A stretch of DNA of 64,000 nucleotides from Chryseobacterium phosphatilyticum (GTDB lineage: Bacteria > Bacteroidota > Bacteroidia > Flavobacteriales > Weeksellaceae). Below are positions 19,201-28,069 of this stretch, in pieces; position 1 is the stretch's first letter, and each line of letters starts with the position of its first letter. The position numbers were made by a program, and so were the translations under genes. The stretch covers positions 224,159 to 288,158 of the forward strand of contig NZ_PPED02000002.1 of the NCBI RefSeq assembly GCF_002899825.2. Reading direction: 5' to 3'. The notes under the pieces are model-generated. The model saw nothing but the letters and a program-made list of their open reading frames with translations. It was not told the origin of the DNA and ran no database searches.

Positions 19201-20521
19201 TGCTGAAGTTGTAGTTTCCCGTTCAACAGAATTCAGATTAGTTGCTGATAACGAGTCCAGAACTCCGTTAATGGTCGCTAACGTACCTTATGGATCTATA
19301 TTATCTGTAAAACCAGGTGATAAAGTGAAGAAAGGTGATACAATCTGTAGATGGGATCCGTATAACGCGGTAATCATTGCTGAAACTTCAGGTAAGGTAG
19401 AATACGAAGATATTATCCAGGGTATTTCATTCCAACTTGAAATTGACGAACAAACAGGATTTGAAGAGAAAGTAATCTCTGAATCCAGAAATAAGAAAGC
19501 CGTACCTACCTTGAAAGTGGTAGACTCTAAAGGAGTTGAGCAAAAAGCTTACAACTTACCGGTAGGAGCCCACTTAATGGTAAACGATGGTGAAAAAATT
19601 AAGGCTGGTAAAGTCCTAATCAAGATCCCAAGAAAATCTGCAAAAGCAGGGGATATCACCGGAGGTCTTCCGAGAGTTACCGAACTATTCGAAGCAAGAA
19701 ACCCTTCAAACCCAGCGGTTGTTACTGAAATCGACGGGGTAGTTTCTTACGGAAAAATTAAGAGAGGTAACCGAGAATTGATCGTAGAAGCTAAGACCGG
19801 AGAAAGAAAGATTTACTTAGTGAAACTTTCTAACCAGATTCTGGTTCAGGAGAATGACTTCGTAAGAGCAGGTTCTCCACTTTCTGACGGTTCAATTACT
19901 CCAGATGATATCTTAAGAATTAAAGGTCCAACTGCGGTTCAGGAATACTTAGTAAACGAGATTCAGGAAGTTTACCGTCTTCAGGGGGTAAAAATTGACG
20001 ACAAACACTTCGAAATCATCGTAAGACAGATGATGACAAAAGTATCTATCGTAGATGGAGGTGATACTCAGTTCCTTGAAGGAGCTCTTGAGCATAAGTA
20101 TGATTTCTTGGAAGAGAACAACAGAGTATTTGGTCTTAAAGTAGTAGTAGATGCTGGTGATTCTAAAGAATTCAGCCCAGGTCAGATGATTACTGCAAGA
20201 GAATTAAGAGATGAAAACTCTAAGTTGAGACGTGAAGATCAAAGTTTGGTAGAAGTAAGAGAAGCTCTTCCTGCTACAGCAACTCCTGTATTACAAGGTA
20301 TTACAAGAGCAGCTCTTCAGACTAAATCATTCATGTCTGCAGCATCGTTCCAGGAAACTACTAAAGTTCTTAACGAGGCAGCAGTAGCTGGTAAAGTTGA
20401 CGCTCTTGGTGGTCTTAAAGAAAACGTAATTGTAGGTCACAGAATTCCTGCAGGTACAGGTCTTAAAGAGTATCAGAATGTTATTGTAGGTTCTAAGAAA
20501 GAATTCGAAGACCTTAACTAA
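16256..20521 (+). CDS. rpoC: DNA-directed RNA polymerase subunit beta'
   Basis: The beta' subunit, 1421 residues, complete. The N-terminal zinc site ([20 protein letters not shown]), the active-site magnesium loop [12 protein letters not shown] (Asp474, Asp476, Asp478) and the second zinc-binding cluster ([13 protein letters not shown]) are all visible. No promoter of the standard type was seen in the 124 bases upstream, so transcription probably comes through rpoB and the membrane glycosyltransferase gene. A DUF3467 gene follows on the same strand. Confidence 0.99.
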   Translation: MSNKNKTSRFNKITIGLASPESILQDSRGEVLKPETINYRTHKPERDGLFCEKIFGPVKDYECACGKYKRIRYKGIVCDRCGVEVTEKKVRRERIGHIGLVVPIAHIWYFRSLPNKIGYLLGIPSKKLDMIIYYERYVVIQQGIAKKLDGSDFENMEFLTEEEYLDIMETLPVENQYLDDSDPNKFIAKMGAEAVEELLKRIDLDALSFDLRHKAHNEGSKQRRTEALKRLNVVEALRGANTRMINRPEWMIMRVLPVIPPELRPLVPLDGGRFATSDLNDLYRRVIIRNNRLKRLLEIKAPEVILRNEKRMLQESVDSLFDNTRKSSAVKSESNRPLKSLSDSLKGKQGRFRQNLLGKRVDYSARSVIVVGPNLQLHECGIPKDMAAELYKPFIIRKLIERGIVKTVKSAKRIIDRKEPVVYDILENVMKGHPVLLNRAPTLHRLGIQAFQPKMIEGKAIQLHPLVTTAFNADFDGDQMAVHLPLGPEAILEAQLLMLGSQNILNPANGSPITVPSQDMVLGLYFMTKELSSTEDMKVKGEGLAFYSPEEAEIAYAEGRVSLNAKVRCKLPVKENGEIVTRLIETSVGRILFNQIVPKQVGYINELLTKKSLRNVIGKILADTDFPTTVKFLDAMKDLGYSNAFKGGLSFSLGDIVVPVEKKQMIAQSIETVDEIRANYNMGLITDTERYNQVIDVWTNTNAGLTEMIMSRMKVDQGGFNSVYMMLDSGARGSKEQIRQLSGMRGLMAKPQKAGSTGAEIIENPILANFKEGLSILEYFISTHGARKGLADTALKTADAGYLTRRLVDVAQDVIVTEDDCGTLRGTEVTALKKNDEIVERISERILGRVSLHNIYDPETDELIAEADQVIIEELAKKIEEAGLEAVEVRSPLTCEAKKGICAKCYGRNLATGKVIHMGEAVGVIAAQSIGEPGTQLTLRTFHQGGTAGNVSENPSIIARRDGIVEMDEVRTITSEDENGNTAEVVVSRSTEFRLVADNESRTPLMVANVPYGSILSVKPGDKVKKGDTICRWDPYNAVIIAETSGKVEYEDIIQGISFQLEIDEQTGFEEKVISESRNKKAVPTLKVVDSKGVEQKAYNLPVGAHLMVNDGEKIKAGKVLIKIPRKSAKAGDITGGLPRVTELFEARNPSNPAVVTEIDGVVSYGKIKRGNRELIVEAKTGERKIYLVKLSNQILVQENDFVRAGSPLSDGSITPDDILRIKGPTAVQEYLVNEIQEVYRLQGVKIDDKHFEIIVRQMMTKVSIVDGGDTQFLEGALEHKYDFLEENNRVFGLKVVVDAGDSKEFSPGQMITARELRDENSKLRREDQSLVEVREALPATATPVLQGITRAALQTKSFMSAASFQETTKVLNEAAVAGKVDALGGLKENVIVGHRIPAGTGLKEYQNVIVGSKKEFEDLN

Positions 20522-20530
20522 AATTAATGA

Positions 20531-20585
20531 TTTGAAATTTGGGATTTGAAATTATTTTTATATTTTCACAATCTCAAATTTCGAA
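20531..20585. repeat. Imperfect inverted repeat between rpoC and the DUF3467 gene
   Basis: TTTGAAATTTGGGATT (20531-20546) and AATCTCAAATTTCGAA (20570-20585) are complementary apart from two positions. The hairpin has no T run, so it may be a processing site or a dispersed intergenic palindrome rather than a terminator. Confidence 0.6.
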
Positions 20586-20608
20586 TTTTAAAAACATAAT
20601 TTATAACA

Positions 20609-20914
20609 ATGGACAACAATCAAAATCCACAAGACGGGAACATCAACATTGAGTTAAACGAAATGGTAGCTGCTGGTATCTATGCTAATTTAGCTTTAGT
20701 AAACCACTCTCCATCTGAGTTTGTAGTAGACTTTATTCAGTTGATGCCAGGTGTTCAGCAGGCTAAAGTAAGATCAAGAGTTATTCTTGCTCCACTTCAC
20801 GCTAAAAGAGTATTAAGTGCTCTTCAGCAGAACATCGCTAATTACGAGCAGCAGTTCGGAGAAATTAAAGAAGTTGAGCCTTTCGTATTAGGTGGAAACA
20901 ACGTACAAGCGTAA
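20609..20914 (+). CDS. DUF3467 family protein
   Basis: A 101-residue soluble protein of the DUF3467 family (NHSPSEFVVDFIQLMPG, then AKRVLSALQQNIANYE). Its function is unknown. In Bacteroidota the gene is often found next to rpoC, and here it follows rpoC by 87 bases and is closed by a strong terminator. A role linked to transcription is therefore suggested only by position. Confidence 0.85.
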   Translation: MDNNQNPQDGNINIELNEMVAAGIYANLALVNHSPSEFVVDFIQLMPGVQQAKVRSRVILAPLHAKRVLSALQQNIANYEQQFGEIKEVEPFVLGGNNVQA

Positions 20915-20936
20915 GATTTCTTTTACAATACAATAG

Positions 20937-20968
20937 AATGCCCCGGTTTTGACCGGGGCATTTTTTTT
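20937..20968 (+). terminator. Terminator of the rpoB-rpoC-DUF3467 unit
   Basis: TGCCCCGGT (20939-20947) pairs perfectly with ACCGGGGCA (20952-20960) and is followed by eight T. Confidence 0.93.
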
Positions 20969-21143
20969 AATAGAGATCAATTCTGTTATAGTATTTCTCC
21001 AGATGAGATGCTTTTAATTTTTTATAATTATCTGTTGGTTTTGTTTGTGTTGATCGGTGTTTTATAAACATATTTTTAATTAAATAAAAAATATCATATC
21101 GATATAGCAATTTTATATCTTTGTTTTAGAAAAAGTAGAAGAT

Positions 21144-21794
21144 ATGATTGATAATTTATTTGCTATAAACAAATTTGGTTTTTTAGGTGAAGACTTTTTA
21201 CCTGAGCTTGAAAAACATGCTGTTATCATGGATATAAAAGCAAAAACTGAAATTATAAGAGAAGGACAGAAAAATAAATATGTGCCTTTTCTTACCAAAG
21301 GTTCCATTAAAGTGTTTACATTGAACGACGGAAGAGAGCTTGTTTATTATTTCATCAAACCCAATGACAGCTGCCTCATGACCTTTTCTTCCATCTTTAC
21401 AGACTATATAAGCAGAGTATATGCTATTGCAGAAGAAGATTCCGAAGCATTATTGGTTCCTGTTTCTGTAATGCACGAATGGTTGATCAGGTTTCCTGAA
21501 ATCAATAAACTTTTTTACCGGGAATATGACCGTCGTTTTTCAGAAGTCATGAATATGGTAAATGACGCCGTTTTCCATAGATTGGATAAACGGGTCCTGA
21601 ATTATATTAAACAACAAATTTCCACTACAGGAAGCAATCCTATCAAGATAACTCATCGGGAAATTGCCAATAGTCTGGGGACTTCCAGAGAAGTAGTGAG
21701 CAGGGTCCTAAAAAAAATAGAAAGTGACGGAGAAATTTTTCAAACCAAAGAAGGAATAAAAGTCCCTGTAAATGAAAATGTTAGATTGATCTAA
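21144..21794 (+). CDS. Crp/Fnr family transcriptional regulator
   Basis: 216 residues. The N-terminal cyclic-nucleotide-binding-like beta-roll spans about 15-125 (IREGQKNKYVPFLTKGSIKVF), followed by a dimerisation helix and a C-terminal winged helix-turn-helix. The recognition helix region is THREIANSLGTSREVVSRVLKK (about 170-190). No Fnr-type cysteine cluster is seen at the N-terminus, so an iron-sulphur oxygen sensor is unlikely. A TATCTTTG box at 21116-21123 could be its -7 element. It lies directly before a five-gene envelope redox operon with a Crp-like palindrome in the gap, so it probably controls that operon. Confidence 0.9.
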   Translation: MIDNLFAINKFGFLGEDFLPELEKHAVIMDIKAKTEIIREGQKNKYVPFLTKGSIKVFTLNDGRELVYYFIKPNDSCLMTFSSIFTDYISRVYAIAEEDSEALLVPVSVMHEWLIRFPEINKLFYREYDRRFSEVMNMVNDAVFHRLDKRVLNYIKQQISTTGSNPIKITHREIANSLGTSREVVSRVLKKIESDGEIFQTKEGIKVPVNENVRLI

Positions 21795-21847
21795 GCATAA
21801 TTGTTTTAATAGTTTTCTTCTTGCGATTGATAAAAACGATTCCGTTG

Positions 21848-21861
21848 GTGACTTTTATCAC
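21848..21861. promoter_or_regulatory. Crp-like operator before the DUF5777 operon
   Basis: GTGA-CTTTTA-TCAC is a perfect half-site pair with the 6-base spacer of Crp-family sites. It lies 54 bases after the regulator's stop codon and 60 bases before the DUF5777 start codon, so it is well placed for control by the adjacent Crp/Fnr protein. Confidence 0.55.
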
Positions 21862-21920
21862 ACATTTTTGAATTGATAACTTGATAAGTTTGTTATATCA
21901 TAATTTAATTCAAATTGTAT

Positions 21921-22763
21921 ATGACAAAAGCTTTCTTATTTTTGTCAGTATTTTTATCAGGTTTTACCTTTGCACAGGAGGATCTGCTGAAAGATATTGA
22001 TACCATTACAACCAACCCCGATACATCACAACCTGCTTTCAAGGCTTTGCAAATCGTTACCGGACAATCTACGAAACTTGCTGCAAAAAAAGAATGGTAT
22101 GTTGTGATCGCTCACAGATTTGGCGATGTGAGCACCGGGTTTAAAAATTTTTTCGGGCTGGATAATGCTTCTACTAAATTGGGTGTGATCTACGGGATTA
22201 GTGATGCAGTATCCGTAAGTCTGTCCCGGGAAACCAACCTGAAAACTTTTGAAGGTGCGGTAAAGTACAGACTGGTGAAGCAGAATGATAATTTTCCTGT
22301 AGACATTGTAGGGTACAATGTAATGGGTGCCAATACAGATCTTGACAAAGATGCTTATCCACATCTTAAATTCAGTGACAGGCTTTCTTATCTTACACAG
22401 GCTCTGATATCCAGAAGGTTTAGTGATAAATTTTCATTGCAACTTACGCCTTCATTTGTTCACAAAAACCTTTACGATCCTAATATTGAAGATAAAAACC
22501 AATTCCTTGCAGGATTGGGTGGACGTTATAAAATTTCAAAGAGAGTTTCTTTAAATGCAGAGTATTCTGTGAATTTTGACAATCACAGTTTCTATAAAAA
22601 TCCATTATCATTGGGTGTAGATATAGAAACCGGGGGACATGTTTTCCAGCTTTTATTTACCAATTCTCAGATCAATTCAGATATTGGATATCTTACCAAT
22701 GCATCAGGAAACTGGGGAAAAGGGCATATTTTCTTTGGGTTTAATCTTTACAGAGTTTTTTGA
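21921..22763 (+). CDS. DUF5777 family beta-barrel protein
   Basis: 280 residues. Start chosen at ATG 21921 (signal peptide to FTFAQ) rather than the TTG six bases earlier. The body alternates hydrophobic and polar residues as an outer-membrane barrel does, ends in Phe (FGFNLYRVF), and matches the DUF5777 type in my recollection. The family's function is not known. The cytochrome gene begins one base after its stop codon, so the two products are probably made and act together. Confidence 0.7.
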   Translation: MTKAFLFLSVFLSGFTFAQEDLLKDIDTITTNPDTSQPAFKALQIVTGQSTKLAAKKEWYVVIAHRFGDVSTGFKNFFGLDNASTKLGVIYGISDAVSVSLSRETNLKTFEGAVKYRLVKQNDNFPVDIVGYNVMGANTDLDKDAYPHLKFSDRLSYLTQALISRRFSDKFSLQLTPSFVHKNLYDPNIEDKNQFLAGLGGRYKISKRVSLNAEYSVNFDNHSFYKNPLSLGVDIETGGHVFQLLFTNSQINSDIGYLTNASGNWGKGHIFFGFNLYRVF

Positions 22764-22764
22764 T

Positions 22765-23112
22765 ATGAAAAAGTTAATATACTTATTGATTATATCGTTA
22801 GCAGCGGTAGTAATTGCCTGTGAAAGCAGAACCTATGAGGAGATTTCTGATAATACTCCTATAACAGCTCCTGTAAATTATATCACCGATGTAAAGCCGA
22901 TTATGGATAACAACTGTATGGGATGTCATTCTGCAGGAAGTTTTAAACCTTTTGCGACCTATAATCAGGTGAAAAATAATATAGACGGTATTCTTGATCG
23001 TATCCAAAGACCAAACGGCGATCAGGAAAAAATGCCTAAAGGAGGCTCATTATCTGCAACACAGATCAATATTTTCATCAAATGGAAAGCAGACGGATTA
23101 ACTGAAAATTAA
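22765..23112 (+). CDS. c-type cytochrome lipoprotein (one haem)
   Basis: 115 residues. Start chosen at ATG 22765, which gives a lipoprotein signal peptide ending VVIAC. One haem-binding motif CMGCH follows the DVKPIMDNN segment, and a Met in KMPKGG is the likely distal ligand. The protein should be a lipid-anchored periplasmic or surface electron carrier. It sits between a barrel protein and YceI in a tight operon. Confidence 0.85.
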   Translation: MKKLIYLLIISLAAVVIACESRTYEEISDNTPITAPVNYITDVKPIMDNNCMGCHSAGSFKPFATYNQVKNNIDGILDRIQRPNGDQEKMPKGGSLSATQINIFIKWKADGLTEN

Positions 23113-23122
23113 AATATTTGAT

Positions 23123-23668
23123 ATGAGAAAATTAATATTACTTGGCGCTTCATTGCTTTTTGCCGGTTATGCTTCTGCGCAAAAATATAGTTCAAAAACA
23201 GGTAAGGTTACATTTGAGGCATCTGTACCATTATTTGATGACATCTATGCACAGGATGATAATAACCTTGTTGTGTTTAATGCTGATACTGGAGAAATGG
23301 CATCTGTTTCCGTAGTTAAAAACTTCCATTTCAAAACCAAATTGATGGAAGAGCACTTCAATGAAAGTTATGCAGAAACAGCAAAATATCCGAAGACAAC
23401 CTTTAAAGGAAAAATTGGAAATTTCGACAAAACAAAACTCACTGCAACCCCGCAAAAATATACTGTTCAGGGAACGCTGAATTTTCATGGTGTTGATAAG
23501 GCCGTGACTTCTTCTGCAACAATATATTTAAAAGACAATAAAATCTATATGCAGGGAGGCTTTATGGCAAGACCGGCAGATTATAAAGTGACAATTCCAA
23601 AAGTGGTCACTAAAAAAATTGCTGAGAATGTAAACGTGGAATATAATTATGTAATGATAAAGCAATGA
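23123..23668 (+). CDS. YceI family protein
   Basis: 181 residues with a signal peptide (to YASAQ) and the YceI fold. Members are lipocalin-like barrels that bind polyprenoids such as quinone-like lipids. The typical segments (YSSKTGKVTFEAS, then YPKTTFKGKI and GTLNFHGVDK) are visible. The gene begins 10 bases after the cytochrome and overlaps the ankyrin gene by four bases (ATGA). A possible role is lipid or quinone handling for the redox operon. Confidence 0.9.
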   Translation: MRKLILLGASLLFAGYASAQKYSSKTGKVTFEASVPLFDDIYAQDDNNLVVFNADTGEMASVSVVKNFHFKTKLMEEHFNESYAETAKYPKTTFKGKIGNFDKTKLTATPQKYTVQGTLNFHGVDKAVTSSATIYLKDNKIYMQGGFMARPADYKVTIPKVVTKKIAENVNVEYNYVMIKQ

Positions 23669-24189
23669 GAAGTTTAATCTTGTTATTAACCTTATTTCTG
23701 AGCTCATTGTGTATAGCTCAGGAAAAAACAAAGTCAATCTTTGATATTGCAAGAAGCGGAACAGTGACTGAGGTAAAAGAACTGATGAAACAGGATCCGG
23801 ACATCATCAACCAAACCAACGAAAGTGGCTTTTCACCACTTATCCTGGCTTGCTACAGAGGAAATACGGAAGTCGCAAAATTCCTCATTGAGAATGTGAA
23901 AGATGTGAATTACAGGAGTAATGAAGGTACAGCATTAGCAGGACTCGCCGTAAAGTACAACAAAGAACTGGCAGAATCTTTATTGAAAAAAAATGCAGAT
24001 CCCAATATCGCTGATGCTACAGGATATACCCCGTTATTCTGGGCTGTCAAATTTGGAAATAAAGAACTCGTAGAATTGCTGCTGAAGTACAAAGCAGATC
24101 AATCAAAAAAAGATTCAATGGGAATGACTCCTTTTGAATATGCATTACAAACCAATAACAAAGAAATCATTAATCTCTTAAAAAATTGA
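23665..24189 (+). CDS. Periplasmic ankyrin-repeat protein
   Basis: 174 residues with a signal peptide (to LCIAQ) and four to five ankyrin repeats of about 33 residues (NESGFSPLILACYRGNTEVAKFLIE, shown in parts; GYTPLFWAVKFGNKE). Ankyrin proteins bind other proteins. In other bacteria periplasmic ankyrins accompany oxidative-stress enzymes, but no catalase is here. It is translationally coupled to YceI and is followed by the DOMON gene after one base. Confidence 0.85.
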   Translation: MRSLILLLTLFLSSLCIAQEKTKSIFDIARSGTVTEVKELMKQDPDIINQTNESGFSPLILACYRGNTEVAKFLIENVKDVNYRSNEGTALAGLAVKYNKELAESLLKKNADPNIADATGYTPLFWAVKFGNKELVELLLKYKADQSKKDSMGMTPFEYALQTNNKEIINLLKN

Positions 24190-24190
24190 T

Positions 24191-24961
24191 ATGAAAAAAG
24201 TTTTACTAACCATTACTTTTGCTCTTGCCAATTTAGCATGGGCACAGTTTACAACCGGAACAGTAAGTTTGTCGACCGGTATGACCGTTAAGCTTGACAC
24301 TAATGCTACTACTGTTACGATGACCCTTACAGGACCGGATACATCATATTTGGGGGTAGGATTCGGAGGAACCGGAATCACCGGAGGAATGGGAAGTGGA
24401 GTGGACGGATTTATTTATAATGTCAATTCTACATCAAACACGAATATTGATTACACTTTTGGTGGTGTGGGAATACCTCCTAGCCCGGATGCTGTACAAG
24501 ACTGGACGATTACTTCAAATACTACCTCGGGAGGAACCAGAACGATTGTGGCTACCAGATCTCTTGCAGGAGGGGCCGGAGATACAGTATTTTCCAATGA
24601 TACAAGCTCAATCAATATTTTCTATGCCAAAGGATCTACCACTACAATTGCTAACCATGGATTCGGGACGGCTAACAGAGGCTACGCAATTTTAAGCAGG
24701 GCAGTACTGGGCACCACTGAAGCTGTTGCGGAAAGCAAAAAACTGATTCTTTACCCAAATCCTGCAAAATCAACAGTAAGCTTCAAAAATTTTGATAAAA
24801 TAAGATCTGTTGATATTTATGAAGCAACAGGCAGAAAAGTAAAATCAGTACAGCCGGATAAGGAAAGTGCAAGTGTTGAAGATCTGAAGTCCGGAAATTA
24901 TTATTTTGAAATCAGATTGAAAGATGGAAGTACGTCTTATGAAAAACTGATTAAGGAATAG
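24191..24961 (+). CDS. DOMON-like secreted protein with T9SS sorting domain
   Basis: 256 residues with a signal peptide (to AWAQ). Residues 20-172 look like a DOMON domain (YLGVGFG, then VDGFIYN, then RTIVATRSL). Met67 and His156 are in places where DOMON cytochromes hold b-type haem. The last 70 residues (LYPNPAKSTVSF, LKSGNYYFEI) are a T9SS type A sorting domain. It may therefore be a surface haem or sugar-binding protein that passes electrons to or from the cytochrome lipoprotein of the same operon. Haem binding is inference. Confidence 0.65.
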   Translation: MKKVLLTITFALANLAWAQFTTGTVSLSTGMTVKLDTNATTVTMTLTGPDTSYLGVGFGGTGITGGMGSGVDGFIYNVNSTSNTNIDYTFGGVGIPPSPDAVQDWTITSNTTSGGTRTIVATRSLAGGAGDTVFSNDTSSINIFYAKGSTTTIANHGFGTANRGYAILSRAVLGTTEAVAESKKLILYPNPAKSTVSFKNFDKIRSVDIYEATGRKVKSVQPDKESASVEDLKSGNYYFEIRLKDGSTSYEKLIKE

Positions 24962-24989
24962 TCAAAAAAACACATTTAAATATACCAGC

Positions 24990-25020
24990 AATACCTCTGA
25001 TTTCTCAGGGGTATTATTTT
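24990..25020 (+). terminator. Terminator of the redox operon
   Basis: AATACCTCTGA (24990-25000) pairs with TCAGGGGTATT (25005-25015) around a TTTC loop, then a T-rich run. Nearly the same hairpin follows the next gene at 26913, suggesting a shared origin. Confidence 0.8.
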
Positions 25021-25156
25021 ATACATTAAGTGAATTGTTATAGTATTGATGAATATTTTATGAAATTAATAATTATTTATTGAAAAATATATTTTTTCTC
25101 TTCTTTTTTATTTTATATTTACGACATCAAAAAACAAACAAAACTAATAATCAACG

Positions 25157-26854
25157 ATGAAAACACGCACCACGTTTAAACTTGGGCAGATATTCTTATT
25201 TGCTTTCGGAGTTATTCTCCTTTCTTTCCAATATTCCTGCAAAGATGACCTCATTGAAAGTCAGGATGAAAAGACACTAGAGAAAAACATGAGTAATTCT
25301 TATGCACGCTCATTTACGGGAGACTCCATCCTTTTGAAAAATCCTTATTCTGTGGAATCAATGAAAATTGCTCTGGAAAAAGTAAGAGACCAGAATCCAA
25401 AAGAAATAGGAGGATTTGAAATACGTCCTTCCCACGTTTATCTTAAATTTACCCCTCAGAATGAGGACGAAGTAGGGTTATTGAAACAGGATTCAACGAC
25501 CCATTATTTTGATTACAGGTTAGATGCTGAATATCAGGATGGTTTTCTTGAAAACAGAGCTCCTGATGCTGATTCTATTCCGGTATATTATACGGCTGTT
25601 CCAATAGGAAAAGCACTTCCTGCAGTTCGTCATGAAGTTTTAAGCGAACTCTATATTCCGGAGCAGGATCCTTATTTTGCTGATATTGAAGATATAGAAC
25701 GTTATGAAGTTAACGGAAAAGTAGGAAACAGAACAGATCTGTTTCATAATCTTTTATACACAGCATATGAGCTTACAGGGAATGAAAAAGATTTACTTAC
25801 AGATGATTCTACTCCACAGGCTAAATGGATTTTTGGAAAAAAATGGTACCCGAGCGGAAGAATTCAGGTGAAAGACGATATCTTAGATGTTGTGCCGGTA
25901 ACCGGTGCACAGGTATTGATGAGACAATGGTTTACCGTTGCGCAAGGAATTACAGACGGGAACGGTAATTTCTCTACTTCTTCCGTGCGCGGAAAGGCAA
26001 AATACGTTATCCAATGGGAGAGATACAATTACAGTGTAAGAAACGGATCTATCTTCCAGGCAGAAATGAAAGGGCCCAATGTGAAGCAACAAGCCTGGTA
26101 TCCTGTTATTGACGGAGGGGAAGATGAGTATCATGCTCTGATACATCAGGCAGCACATGATTTCTACTATGGATACAGATTCGGATTGACTTCTCCCCCA
26201 AAGAATAATCATATTTATAATTTCGGAAGACAAAGCCAGATAAAAATTGCAGCCCGTAAAACAGCTCCATGGGGAGTTCCATCTTCTTATTCTCATGTTA
26301 GAAGTGAGCTGACATTTGGCTTATCAGCCCAGATCCATATCAAAGCATATGGAAGATTGTCTGATATGGTATATGGAACCACTATTCATGAATTGAGCCA
26401 TGCACTGCATTCAGTGATAGACAGATCCGCCTATAATGACATCTGTCAGGATTCTTTCCTGTCTTTTAATTCTGCTGTCAAAAACAGAAACCGCAGGTTG
26501 CTTGAAAGCTGGCCGACAACTGTTGAAACCCTGATGACATTAGAAAGATACAAAAGAATAAGAGGGTATTCGGTCTATAGATCCACATTATCCAATAACT
26601 TCCAGAACCGGACGATCAGTGCTGAAAATCATTATACTTCAGGTGGCTATGATATGATAGATCTTCAGAACCAGAATGGTATCTATGGGGCAGGATATCC
26701 TGTAGACAGGGTTTCCGGATATACAGCTCCACAGCTGGAACAGGCGCTTAAAGGATCACGAAACTGGTACCAGTGGAGAGATAAAATAAAGAGCAGTTAT
26801 TCCAATCCTACCAAAATTTATCTGGATGAGCTCTTCAGTAACTGGCAGGATTAA
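25157..26854 (+). CDS. Zinc-metallopeptidase-like lipoprotein
   Basis: 565 residues. The signal peptide ends in FQYSC, a lipobox, so the protein is lipid-anchored. The C-terminal half has HELSH (His411, Glu412, His415) in the segment TTIHELSHALHS, the zinc-binding HExxH motif. Glu in WPTTVETLMTLE about 40 residues later may be the third ligand, which would make it a gluzincin-like protein. The N-terminal half is not recognised. The substrate is unknown. The gene is monocistronic, bounded by terminators on both sides. Confidence 0.65.
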   Translation: MKTRTTFKLGQIFLFAFGVILLSFQYSCKDDLIESQDEKTLEKNMSNSYARSFTGDSILLKNPYSVESMKIALEKVRDQNPKEIGGFEIRPSHVYLKFTPQNEDEVGLLKQDSTTHYFDYRLDAEYQDGFLENRAPDADSIPVYYTAVPIGKALPAVRHEVLSELYIPEQDPYFADIEDIERYEVNGKVGNRTDLFHNLLYTAYELTGNEKDLLTDDSTPQAKWIFGKKWYPSGRIQVKDDILDVVPVTGAQVLMRQWFTVAQGITDGNGNFSTSSVRGKAKYVIQWERYNYSVRNGSIFQAEMKGPNVKQQAWYPVIDGGEDEYHALIHQAAHDFYYGYRFGLTSPPKNNHIYNFGRQSQIKIAARKTAPWGVPSSYSHVRSELTFGLSAQIHIKAYGRLSDMVYGTTIHELSHALHSVIDRSAYNDICQDSFLSFNSAVKNRNRRLLESWPTTVETLMTLERYKRIRGYSVYRSTLSNNFQNRTISAENHYTSGGYDMIDLQNQNGIYGAGYPVDRVSGYTAPQLEQALKGSRNWYQWRDKIKSSYSNPTKIYLDELFSNWQD

Positions 26855-26912
26855 ATAGCAGAAATAAACCTGAGGCTATTACAGTAATCAATAGTCGGCA
26901 TTAAATATTCAT

Positions 26913-26950
26913 AATAATACCTTTGATTTTTCAGAGGTATTATTATTTTA
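26913..26950 (+). terminator. Terminator after the zinc-lipoprotein gene
   Basis: AATAATACCTTTGA (26913-26926) pairs with TCAGAGGTATTATT (26931-26944) with one mismatch around TTTT, then a T-rich stretch. It is similar to the hairpin at 24990. Confidence 0.8.
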
Positions 26951-27006
26951 TCTATTATTGAAAAATCTAAAATCGCTTAATTAAAAAGGGTTTGAACCAA
27001 TTTTAA

Positions 27007-27014
27007 TATATTTG
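27007..27014 (+). promoter_or_regulatory. -7 box before the grpB-like gene
   Basis: TATATTTG matches TAnnTTTG. It lies 18 bases before the ATG at 27033, which supports that start over a non-ATG start farther upstream. No TTTG at the proper distance was seen. Confidence 0.5.
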
Positions 27015-27032
27015 TGTTTAATCCTGATACCT

Positions 27033-27635
27033 ATGAAAGTGACTTTTGAAAAATATAATCCTTTATGGAAAGAGCAATTTAACTCTATAAAAAAGGAATT
27101 GGAAAAAAGTATCGGTTTTTTACATCCGGGAATCGAACATATCGGAAGTACATCAGTGGAAGGGCTATCTGCCAAACCCGTCATCGATATTATGATCGGA
27201 GTAAATGATGATGATGAACTGGATAAAATTCCTCCTTTATTACAAGGACAAGATTTTGTGTACTATGAAAAGTATAATGAAGATATGCCGTATCGTCGCT
27301 TCTTTATTAAACTTATCGACAGACCTCATAACCTGGGTTTTCCAGAGATAATCCGTCTAAATGATAAGATTCCTGAGGGTATTCACGATCACAAGCTACG
27401 CATAGCCCATATTCATGTAATTCCTGTTTCATCAGAACATTGGCTTCGGCACATGGCATTCCGGGATTATTTACGTACTCATCCTGAGGTAAAAGATGAA
27501 TATCAGCGATTAAAAGAGCTTCTCAGCCAAAAAGAATGGCATGATGGAAATGACTATAATGAAGGGAAAGATCCTTTTATCAAAAGAGAAGAGAAAAAAG
27601 CAGTTCAATGGTATTTAGAACATCAAAAAAAATAG
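27033..27635 (+). CDS. GrpB family protein (nucleotidyltransferase fold)
   Basis: 200 residues. The GrpB/UPF0157 signature is clear (IEHIGSTSVEGLSAKPVIDIMIGV), with Gly-Ser and Asp residues as in the nucleotidyltransferase fold. Family members are thought to transfer or bind nucleotides, but the substrate is unknown. The deaminase gene follows after four bases and the two are likely an operon. Confidence 0.88.
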   Translation: MKVTFEKYNPLWKEQFNSIKKELEKSIGFLHPGIEHIGSTSVEGLSAKPVIDIMIGVNDDDELDKIPPLLQGQDFVYYEKYNEDMPYRRFFIKLIDRPHNLGFPEIIRLNDKIPEGIHDHKLRIAHIHVIPVSSEHWLRHMAFRDYLRTHPEVKDEYQRLKELLSQKEWHDGNDYNEGKDPFIKREEKKAVQWYLEHQKK

Positions 27636-27639
27636 ATCT

Positions 27640-28035
27640 ATGAGAAAAGATTTAAAAGAGATTGCAGGACAATTTGCCCAATCTAAAACATTGAATGATT
27701 TTATAGAATATGGAGGCGTAGCGGCTGCCATTGAAACGGTGGATGGGAATGTGTATACAGGAATCAGTATTGATACTGCCTGCTCTATGGGGTTTTGTGC
27801 AGAACATAGTGCTGTTGCAGAGATGTTGAAGAATGGTGAAAGATACATAAAGGCAGCAGTCGCGGTAGGAAATGATGGAAATGCGGTACCTCCCTGTGGA
27901 CGTTGCAGAGAACTGATGAGCCAGTTGGCAAAGACTAATCTTGATGCATTAATAGAGGTGAAAAACGGGATATTTGTTACTTTGAAAGAACTGATGCCTT
28001 ATGACTGGAAAGAAGATCTGGACAGAGAATGGTAA
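27640..28035 (+). CDS. Cytidine deaminase-like protein
   Basis: 131 residues. The catalytic CAEHSAVAEML (Cys-Ala-Glu, zinc ligand and proton-shuttle Glu) and PPCGRCRELM (the two further zinc cysteines) identify the cytidine deaminase superfamily. It resembles cytidine and blasticidin-S deaminases in length and motif layout, so the substrate could be a nucleoside or a nucleoside-like antibiotic. Confidence 0.85.
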   Translation: MRKDLKEIAGQFAQSKTLNDFIEYGGVAAAIETVDGNVYTGISIDTACSMGFCAEHSAVAEMLKNGERYIKAAVAVGNDGNAVPPCGRCRELMSQLAKTNLDALIEVKNGIFVTLKELMPYDWKEDLDREW

Positions 28036-28069
28036 TTGTAAAATAAATAATTTTTAAAAATAAAGATTC

